Below, one piece after another: positions 1-4,245 of a DNA stretch of 7,268 bases. The position numbers and the translations under genes are program-made. Source of the DNA: Desulfobulbaceae bacterium UBA2262 (GTDB taxonomy: Bacteria; Desulfobacterota; Desulfobulbia; Desulfobulbales; Desulfurivibrionaceae); the NCBI GenBank assembly GCA_002347185.1, contig DDXK01000124.1:985-8252 (forward strand), given 5' to 3'. Position 1 is the stretch's first letter. The number at the start of each line of letters is the position of its first letter. The notes under the pieces are model-generated. The model did not search any database and had not been told where the DNA came from. It worked only from the letters and a program-made list of their open reading frames with translations.

Positions 1-1
1 C

Positions 2-616
2 GGCCTGGGCGCCTGCCTGGGCGAATGCCCGGTGGGCGCGCTCAGAATCATCGAGCGGGAAGCGGAGGATTTTGATGAAGAGGCGGTGCACGCGCTGCTG
101 GCCAGTCAGAAGGCGGCCAAGCCGCAACCAGCCCAGGCGGCTGGCGGCTGCCCCTCGGCCAGGCTGCAGACCTTTGCCCCCGAGGCCCTCTCCCCCTGCC
201 AGGCAGCCAACCAGCCCGCGCAGCTGGGCGGAACCGCCGCGGTCACCGGCTCGCAGCTCGGCCACTGGCCTGTACAGCTTCGCCTGGTGCCGCCCACCGC
301 CCCTTTCCTCAAGGGCGCGGATCTGCTTATCGCCGCCGATTGCGTGCCGGTGGCCACCCCCAATTTTCACCGGGACCTGCTGGCCGGCAGGGTGGTGCTG
401 CTCGGCTGCCCGAAATTCGACGAGATCGAGGGCGCCATCGCAAAACTTGCCGAGATCTTCGCCACCGCCCAGCCGAAAAGCATCACCATGGCCATCATGG
501 AGGTGCCCTGCTGCGGCAACATGCGCCACCTGGTCCGCGAGGCCCTCGGCCGCTCCGGCCGGGATATTCCGGTCCGCGAGGTGGTGGTCAGCGCCAGGGG
601 CGAACTCAGCGGCTGA
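2..616 (+). CDS. 4Fe-4S ferredoxin-like iron-sulfur protein, C-terminal part (5' end outside window)
   Basis: The frame is open from the left edge to a TGA at 614-616, so only the C-terminal ~204 residues are visible; a GTG at 32 lies inside the ferredoxin motif and is not the start. Visible residues 1-14 read GLGACLGECPVGAL, the end of a bacterial-type ferredoxin repeat. The position where the second Cys of CxxCxxCxxxCP normally lies holds Leu (residue 2); C5 and C9 remain. A low-complexity Ala/Gln/Pro linker follows (about 34-75), with a CP pair at 50-51. A conserved-looking C-terminal domain comes next, containing QLGHWPVQLRLVPP, AADCVPV, LLGCPKFDEIE and MEVPCCGNM, whose cysteines could be extra metal or redox ligands. 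From memory, ferredoxins with this architecture occur widely in strict anaerobes, often near hybrid-cluster protein genes; that neighbour would be off the left edge. The likely role is cytoplasmic electron transfer, but the partner is unknown. Family call fairly sure; function is inference. Confidence 0.8.
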   Translation, partial: GLGACLGECPVGALRIIEREAEDFDEEAVHALLASQKAAKPQPAQAAGGCPSARLQTFAPEALSPCQAANQPAQLGGTAAVTGSQLGHWPVQLRLVPPTAPFLKGADLLIAADCVPVATPNFHRDLLAGRVVLLGCPKFDEIEGAIAKLAEIFATAQPKSITMAIMEVPCCGNMRHLVREALGRSGRDIPVREVVVSARGELSG

Positions 617-624
617 AATCCCTC

Positions 625-677
625 TCCCTGGCGGACCCGCGCTCCGGCAGGCCGCCAGGGAAAATATTTTTGCTTTT
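625..677 (+). terminator. Probable intrinsic terminator after the ferredoxin gene
   Basis: A perfect 10-bp stem, TCCCTGGCGG (625-634) with CCGCCAGGGA (652-661), encloses a 17-base loop. An imperfect T-rich tail follows (TATTTTTG, then CTTTTG, 665-678). It starts 8 bases after the ferredoxin stop and ends before the tlpA-like gene, so it probably separates the two transcripts. The tail is interrupted by A and GC bases and the loop is long, so termination may be partial. Confidence 0.65.
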
Positions 678-699
678 GTTTCCCGCCAAAAAGTATTAC
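670..699 (+). promoter_or_regulatory. Weak candidate promoter for the TlpA-like gene
   Basis: TTGCTT (670-675) and TATTAC (694-699) are separated by 18 bases in the AT-rich stretch just downstream of the hairpin. Both boxes deviate from the sigma70 consensus, and the -35 overlaps the T-rich tail of the terminator. An alternative is an extended -10, TGCTATTTC at 703-711, with no good -35. A promoter is expected here because a terminator precedes the gene, but its exact position is uncertain. Confidence 0.3.
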
Positions 700-762
700 A
701 AATGCTATTTCGGCAAATGATTAAAAACCAAGCCCTTCCGCAACCCCTTTCCGGAGCTGACC

Positions 763-1260
763 ATGCAGATCAAGAAATTCCTGTCCGCGCAAATCGTGTT
801 CCTGGCTCTTGCCTTGCTTGTCCTTGCCTTGCCGGCCCAGGCCGCGACCCCGATGCCCCAGTTCGCCCTCCCCTCGGTGAGCGACGGCGCCACCATCGCC
901 TCGAGCAGCTTCCAGGGCAAGGCGATGCTCATCAACTTCTTCGCCACCTGGTGCCCGCCCTGCCGCAAGGAGATCCCCTCCTTCATCGAGCTGCAGAACG
1001 CCTTCGGCCCCAAGGGCTTCACCGTGATCGGCATCTCCACCGACGAGGGCGGCTCGGCCCTGGTGGCGAAATTCGTCGAGAAAATGAAGATCAACTACCC
1101 GGTGGTCATGGGCGACACCCAGACCCCCATGGCCTTCGGCGGCATCATCGGTATCCCCTCCTCCTTCCTGGTCGACAGGCAGGGCAACGTGGTGAAGCGC
1201 TATGACGGCTATGTGGACCACAAGACCCTGGAGCGGGATCTCAACGCCATTTTTCAGTAA
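763..1260 (+). CDS. Exported TlpA-family thioredoxin-like thiol:disulfide oxidoreductase
   Basis: A 165-residue protein with an N-terminal signal peptide (KK at 4-5, hydrophobic core 11-23, likely cleavage near AQA-A at 27-28), so it acts in the periplasm, possibly still membrane-anchored. The thioredoxin fold is complete. The active site WCPPC is at residues 63-67 after INFFAT, the cis-proline is Pro132 in GIPSSFLVD, and the strand TVIGIS lies at 87-92. Length and the GIPSSFLVD signature match the TlpA/ResA/CcmG-like group, which usually reduces periplasmic disulfides, for example in cytochrome c maturation. No cytochrome or ccm gene is visible nearby, so the substrate is unknown. The start is supported by GGAG at 753-756, six bases before the ATG. 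No terminator is seen behind it, so it may read into the next gene. Confidence 0.9.
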   Translation: MQIKKFLSAQIVFLALALLVLALPAQAATPMPQFALPSVSDGATIASSSFQGKAMLINFFATWCPPCRKEIPSFIELQNAFGPKGFTVIGISTDEGGSALVAKFVEKMKINYPVVMGDTQTPMAFGGIIGIPSSFLVDRQGNVVKRYDGYVDHKTLERDLNAIFQ

Positions 1261-1278
1261 GGAATTCGAAAAATACGG

Positions 1279-1307
1279 TTGACAGCCGCAGCCCCCTTTC
1301 GTATAAA
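1279..1307 (+). promoter_or_regulatory. Strong sigma70-type promoter for the small secreted protein gene
   Basis: A perfect -35 box TTGACA (1279-1284) and TATAAA (1302-1307, five of six matches to TATAAT) are separated by exactly 17 bases. The predicted start is near A1314, giving a leader of about 63 bases. This is the strongest promoter in the window and suggests high constitutive expression of the 76-residue protein. Confidence 0.8.
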
Positions 1308-1326
1308 TACTGAACGATGATTCATA

Positions 1327-1343
1327 AGGTTTACCTAAAACCT
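1327..1343 (+). other. Small stem-loop in the 5' leader of the secreted-protein mRNA
   Basis: AGGTTT (1327-1332) can pair with AAACCT (1338-1343) across a five-base loop, about 13 bases after the predicted transcription start. A 6-bp AT-rich stem near the 5' end could protect the mRNA from decay. It lies well upstream of the ribosome binding site and does not cover it. It could also be a chance pairing. Confidence 0.35.
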
Positions 1344-1363
1344 CTTTCATATAACCACTTACC

Positions 1364-1372
1364 AAAGGAGAG
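1364..1372 (+). promoter_or_regulatory. Strong ribosome binding site that fixes the start at 1377
   Basis: AAAGGAGAG lies with its AGGAG core (1366-1370) six bases before the ATG at 1377. The frame also contains an upstream ATG at 1317. That ATG lies at the predicted transcription start, lacks a ribosome binding site, and would put 20 charged or polar residues ahead of a perfect signal peptide. The 1377 start is therefore preferred. Confidence 0.85.
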
Positions 1373-1376
1373 AACC

Positions 1377-1607
1377 ATGAGCAAGAAACTGATTTCTCTG
1401 GCAATGGCCCTGGCTTTCGTCGCCGGCACCGCAGCAGTATCCTTCGCCGGCAAGTGCACCGTAACCGCCGTGGAAGGCACCAAGGTAACCGTTGACTGCG
1501 ACGGCACCGTTTCCACCGTGGAAGGCACCGCCAAGGTTGGCGACAAGGTCACCGTTAAGGACGGCAAGATCGAAGCCAAGAAGAAGAAGGCCATCGAAGG
1601 CTGCTAA
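1377..1607 (+). CDS. Small exported Cys- and Lys-containing protein of unknown function
   Basis: A 76-residue protein with a clean signal peptide (KK at 3-4, hydrophobic 5-17, cleavage most likely after A24 in VSFA). The predicted mature form is only about 52 residues. It holds three cysteines (C27, C41 and the very last residue C76) and a basic run KKKK at 68-71. The mature part is dominated by Val/Thr/Lys/Gly/Asp, as expected for short beta strands. The unit starting VEGT occurs twice (residues 32 and 48), each followed by a KVTV strand, hinting at a duplicated beta hairpin or a tiny barrel. There is no lipobox, because the Cys is not at the +1 position. The near-consensus promoter, strong Shine-Dalgarno and terminator say it is a stand-alone, abundantly made transcript. 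I do not recognise a characterised family; metal binding, redox buffering or envelope structure are guesses only. Confidence 0.85.
   Translation: MSKKLISLAMALAFVAGTAAVSFAGKCTVTAVEGTKVTVDCDGTVSTVEGTAKVGDKVTVKDGKIEAKKKKAIEGC
1468..1529 (+). repeat. Internal 14-base direct repeat encoding VEGT units
   Basis: CCGTGGAAGGCACC occurs at 1468-1481 and again at 1516-1529, 48 bases (16 codons) apart and in the same reading frame. Each copy encodes the start of a VEGT...KVTV unit in the small exported protein. This supports origin by internal duplication of about 16 codons, with later insertion of a few residues (AKVGD) in the second copy. Confidence 0.7.
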
Positions 1608-1633
1608 GTCTTCGCTCGGGCTTGACCTGAAGC

Positions 1634-1668
1634 AAAAAAAGCCTGGCCTCCTGGCCAGGCTTTTTTTT
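1634..1668 (+). terminator. Strong intrinsic terminator, probably bidirectional
   Basis: GCCTGGCC (1641-1648) and GGCCAGGC (1653-1660) form a perfect 8-bp GC stem with a TCCT loop. The stem is flanked by seven A (1634-1640) and eight T (1661-1668), which extend it to 15 bp and supply a U-tract on both strands. It ends the small-protein transcript and insulates uppP from upstream transcription. Confidence 0.95.
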
Positions 1669-1694
1669 GTCCGCGAAGGCCTGCCTCAACACTG

Positions 1695-1723
1695 TTTACT
1701 TTTCCGCCGTCCTTTCGTATAGT
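1695..1723 (+). promoter_or_regulatory. Promoter for uppP placing the transcript start at the ATG
   Basis: TTTACT (1695-1700) and TATAGT (1718-1723) are separated by 17 bases, with four and five of six consensus matches. The expected start is 5-8 bases after the -10 box, at 1729-1732, and the ATG is at 1732. There is no Shine-Dalgarno sequence between the -10 box and the ATG, so the mRNA is predicted to be leaderless or nearly so. The -10 region shares CCTTTCGTATA with the promoter at 1279-1307. Confidence 0.65.
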
Positions 1724-1731
1724 GCCTGGCC

Positions 1732-2541
1732 ATGAACCTTGCAGAAGCCGCCATATTCGGGATCATCCAGGGCGCCACCGAGTTCCTGCCCATCTCCAGC
1801 TCCGGCCACCTGGCCCTGGCCCATTATTTTCTCGGCACCCAGGAGGTTGGCCTCGCCTTTGACGTGGCCCTGCATCTGGGCACCCTCCTGGCCATCCTCA
1901 TCTATTTCCGGACCGACTTTTTCGAGATCGCCAGGGCGCTGCTCGGCCTCAACCGCGACCGGCAGGAGGCGGCCCGCCTCAAGGGGCTGGCCTTTTTCAT
2001 CTGCATCGGCACCATCCCCGGCGTCCTGGCCGGCCTGTTTCTCGGGGACCTCGCCGAGCATTCCTTCCGTCACCCCGCCATGGTGGCCATCGCCCTGACC
2101 GCCGCCGGCCTCCTCCTCCTGGCCGCCGACCGGCTGGGCAAGCGGCAACGCGAGTTCAAGGGGATTTTCCTGCTCGACGCGCTGCTCATCGGCATCTCTC
2201 AGGCCCTCGCCATCATCCCCGGCGTTTCCCGGAGCGGCATCACCATCAGCAGCGGACTCGCCCTCGGCCTTACCCGGCAGGCCGCGGTGCGCTTCTCCTT
2301 TCTGCTTTCCGCCCCCATCATCTTCGGGGCCGGGATCTACAAGATTCCCGAGATCATCGGCACCGGCCAGTTCAACGAACGTTTTTCCCTCTTCGCCACG
2401 GGCTTTGCGGCCGCCGCCATCTCCGGCTACCTCTTCATCGCCTTCCTCATGCAGTTTATCCGGGCACGAAGCTTTGCCATCTTCGCCTATTATCGCTTTC
2501 TGCTCTCCGCCCTCGTTTTTGCGGCGCTCCTGCTCTGGTGA
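1732..2541 (+). CDS. uppP: Undecaprenyl-diphosphate phosphatase UppP (BacA family)
   Basis: A 269-residue polytopic inner-membrane enzyme that removes a phosphate from undecaprenyl diphosphate. This recycles the lipid carrier for peptidoglycan and other envelope glycans and gives low-level bacitracin resistance. Family signatures are all present. QGATEFLPISSSGH at residues 13-26 carries the Q/E-xxx-E motif (Q13, E17) and the SSSGH catalytic segment. FDVALHLGT is at 43-51, and PGVSRSG at 163-169 carries the catalytic Arg167. Q13 stands in the first position of the (E/Q)xxxE motif. Length is normal for the family, with about seven to eight hydrophobic segments. The ATG is the first possible start, directly after a promoter, with no ribosome binding site. 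It is followed after 52 bases by the first methyltransferase gene with no terminator between, so the two are probably co-transcribed. Confidence 0.96.
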   Translation: MNLAEAAIFGIIQGATEFLPISSSGHLALAHYFLGTQEVGLAFDVALHLGTLLAILIYFRTDFFEIARALLGLNRDRQEAARLKGLAFFICIGTIPGVLAGLFLGDLAEHSFRHPAMVAIALTAAGLLLLAADRLGKRQREFKGIFLLDALLIGISQALAIIPGVSRSGITISSGLALGLTRQAAVRFSFLLSAPIIFGAGIYKIPEIIGTGQFNERFSLFATGFAAAAISGYLFIAFLMQFIRARSFAIFAYYRFLLSALVFAALLLW

Positions 2542-2593
2542 GAGCTGAACCGCGCACCCTGACCGCCCTCAACGCCTATTTCGAGAGTATCCC

Positions 2594-3289
2594 ATGGACC
2601 CGACCCAACTCCCTGAAAAACAGTACGCCATCCTCCGGGAAATCCGCAAACGCTACAAGGTGGATTTCTCCCCCCTTGCCCTGCGGGGCAGGGAGATACA
2701 ACTGCTGCAGGTGACCGACCTGGAGCCCCTGCTGGCCGGCAAGGATCCCTTCCAGAACGTCCAGGATTTCCCCTTCTGGGTCAAGCTCTGGGAAGCGGCC
2801 ATGGTCCTGGCCGACCTCATGCTCACCACCCCACCCGCCAGGGAGGGGCAGCGGCTGCTCGAACTCGGGGCCGGCCTCGGCGCCCCGGGGCTTGCCGCGG
2901 CCATGAACGGCTACGCCGTCACCCTGAGCGACTACGAGCAGCATATCCTCGATTTCCAGCGGGTCAGCGCCGCGGCCAGCGGCCTGAAGGGCGTGGAGTG
3001 CCGGCTGCTCGACTGGCTGCAGCCCCCCTCCCTGCCCCGCTTCGACACCATCATCGGCGCCGAGATCCTCTTCCGCGAAGAGTTCTTCGCCCCCCTCCTC
3101 AACGTCTTCCGCTCTCTGCTGGCCGAGGAGGGGGTCATCTACCTGGCCCATGATGTCCGCCGCAAAAGCCTGCCCCAGTTCCTCCTGCTCGCGGAAAAAG
3201 AGTACGAAATCGCGGTGAGCACCAGAAAGATGCGCGCCGACGACAAGGAGCTGACCATCATCGTCAACCGGCTCACCCGCCGCGGCTGA
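2594..3289 (+). CDS. SAM-dependent methyltransferase, protein-lysine methyltransferase-like (METTL21/Methyltransf_16 type)
   Basis: A 231-residue soluble class I methyltransferase. The SAM-binding motif I is LLELGAGLGAPG at residues 88-99, and the acidic end of the second strand is SDYE (D113, expected to hold the ribose hydroxyls). FPFWVKLWEAA at 59-69 precedes motif I, which is the position and style of the conserved Trp-containing segment of the METTL21-like (Methyltransf_16) family. After the fourth strand, IIGAEILFREE (153-163) stands where family members have a D/E-xx-Y/F motif. Relatives methylate lysines on proteins such as elongation factors, chaperones and the ETF beta subunit, so a protein substrate is plausible but unproven. 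The start is supported weakly by GAGAG at 2583-2587; an in-frame stop at 2546-2548 bounds any extension, and no better start is seen. The next gene follows after 27 bases. Confidence 0.85.
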   Translation: MDPTQLPEKQYAILREIRKRYKVDFSPLALRGREIQLLQVTDLEPLLAGKDPFQNVQDFPFWVKLWEAAMVLADLMLTTPPAREGQRLLELGAGLGAPGLAAAMNGYAVTLSDYEQHILDFQRVSAAASGLKGVECRLLDWLQPPSLPRFDTIIGAEILFREEFFAPLLNVFRSLLAEEGVIYLAHDVRRKSLPQFLLLAEKEYEIAVSTRKMRADDKELTIIVNRLTRRG

Positions 3290-3316
3290 GCGATTCCGAA
3301 AAAGGGAGGGGCCGCC

Positions 3317-4129
3317 ATGCGCTATCAGGATCTCGACTGGAATGACATGTGGCGTGTGGCCCGCGCCAGCAAATCCTGGCAGAAGAAAAAAAGCTCCGAC
3401 TGGGACCGCCGGGCCGCCTCCTTTGCCGAACGCAACCTCGACTCCCCCTTTGTCGATCTTTTCCTCGCGCACCTGCGCACCGAACCGGAGTGGAGCGTGC
3501 TGGACGTGGGCTGCGGCCCCGGCACCCTGGCCCTCCCCATCGCCCGCCGGCTGCGCGCGGTCACCGCGGTCGATTATTCCGCCGCCATGCTGGCCGAGCT
3601 CGACAAACGGGCCCAGGCGGAGGGGCTGACCAACATCAGGACCATCCAGGCCTCCTGGAGCGATGACTGGCAAAAGCTCGGCATCGGCAGGCACGATATC
3701 GCCATCGCCTCGCGCTCCCTCGCGGTGGAGGATCTGGCCGGCGCCCTTGCCAAGCTCGACAGCTGGGCCACCAAGGCCGTCTATATAGCGGACCGGGTCG
3801 GGGCCGGCCCCTTTGACCCCGAGCTCTTCCAGGCCATTGGCCGCGACTTTTCCCCTGGGCCGGACTACATCTTCACGGTCAACATCCTTTACAGCCTCGG
3901 CATCCTGGCCCATGTCGACTTCATCGCCCTGGATCCGGCCCGCACCTATGCCTCCCGGGAAGAGGCCCTGCAGGCACACCGCTGGATGGTGGACGATCTC
4001 AGCGCCGAGGAAGAAGGCCGCCTGGCCGCCTATGTGGATTCCCGCCTCGAGCGCCTCGATGCAAAAGCCTGGCGCTTCACCCGCCGCACCGCGCCGCAAT
4101 GGGCCCTGATCTGGTGGCAAAAAGGGTGA
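3317..4129 (+). CDS. Class I SAM-dependent methyltransferase of unknown substrate
   Basis: A 270-residue soluble protein unrelated in detail to the upstream methyltransferase. Motif I is LDVGCGPGT at 62-70, followed by VTAVDYSAAML with the ribose-binding acid at D86. The segment IQASWSDDW (113-121) follows a loop typical of motif II, and IAIASRSLAVEDL corresponds to motif IV. The first 45 residues are Trp- and Lys-rich (DWNDMW, KSWQKKK). The C-terminal ~110 residues form an extra segment ending in WALIWWQKG, probably shaping the substrate site. Such lengths are common among small-molecule methyltransferases of the Methyltransf_11/25 type. A strong GGGAGGGG ribosome binding site at 3304-3311, five to seven bases before the ATG, supports the start. 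It probably shares a transcript with uppP and the upstream methyltransferase. I cannot name its substrate. Confidence 0.85.
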   Translation: MRYQDLDWNDMWRVARASKSWQKKKSSDWDRRAASFAERNLDSPFVDLFLAHLRTEPEWSVLDVGCGPGTLALPIARRLRAVTAVDYSAAMLAELDKRAQAEGLTNIRTIQASWSDDWQKLGIGRHDIAIASRSLAVEDLAGALAKLDSWATKAVYIADRVGAGPFDPELFQAIGRDFSPGPDYIFTVNILYSLGILAHVDFIALDPARTYASREEALQAHRWMVDDLSAEEEGRLAAYVDSRLERLDAKAWRFTRRTAPQWALIWWQKG

Positions 4130-4130
4130 T

Positions 4131-4159
4131 TTGCAAATTTCGCCGCGCCCCGCTATAAT
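4131..4159 (+). promoter_or_regulatory. Promoter for the trkA-trkH operon
   Basis: TTGCAA (4131-4136) and a perfect TATAAT (4154-4159) are separated by 17 bases, immediately after the stop of the second methyltransferase. Transcription should start near A4165, giving a leader of about 80 bases. The -10 box lies inside a small dyad, GCGCC (4145-4149) and GGCGC (4160-4164), that could be a protein binding site. Confidence 0.75.
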
Positions 4160-4191
4160 GGCGCACTTTTCGCTGCAACTGTTACTCTTCC

Positions 4192-4227
4192 GGCGCTTTT
4201 TCTCCCGACAAAGCGCCTGATTTTTTT
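4192..4227 (+). terminator. Terminator-like hairpin in the trkA leader (possible attenuator)
   Basis: GGCGCTTT (4192-4199) pairs perfectly with AAAGCGCC (4210-4217) across a 10-base loop. TGA and seven T (4221-4227) follow, then the trkA ribosome binding site. The hairpin lies downstream of the promoter at 4131-4159, so transcripts starting there must cross it. It may simply end read-through from the uppP-methyltransferase transcript, or it may attenuate trkA. The three-base gap before the T-tract and the loop size make it weaker than the terminator at 1634-1668. Confidence 0.6.
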
Positions 4228-4245
4228 CACCAGAGGATCGGACCA

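Noticed and set aside
72..1205. A 377-codon + strand frame running across the ferredoxin gene, the intergenic hairpin and most of the TlpA-like gene.
   Set aside because: It is out of frame with both identified genes, Arg/Pro-rich, and has no ribosome binding site or domain signature; a GC-driven artefact.
1249..1274. AT-rich inverted repeat ATTTTTC / GAAAAAT around the tlpA-like stop codon.
   Set aside because: The stem is 7 bp of nearly all A-T pairs with a 12-base loop and no T-tract after it, too weak to call a terminator.
1317..1376. N-terminal extension of the small exported protein to an ATG at 1317.
   Set aside because: The ATG sits at the predicted transcription start without a ribosome binding site, and the extension would bury a perfect signal peptide. 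The ATG at 1377 has a strong Shine-Dalgarno.
4131..4178. Inverted TTGCA / TGCAA pentamers flanking the trkA promoter.
   Set aside because: Five-base arms 38 bases apart; one arm is the -35 box itself. Not distinguishable from chance.
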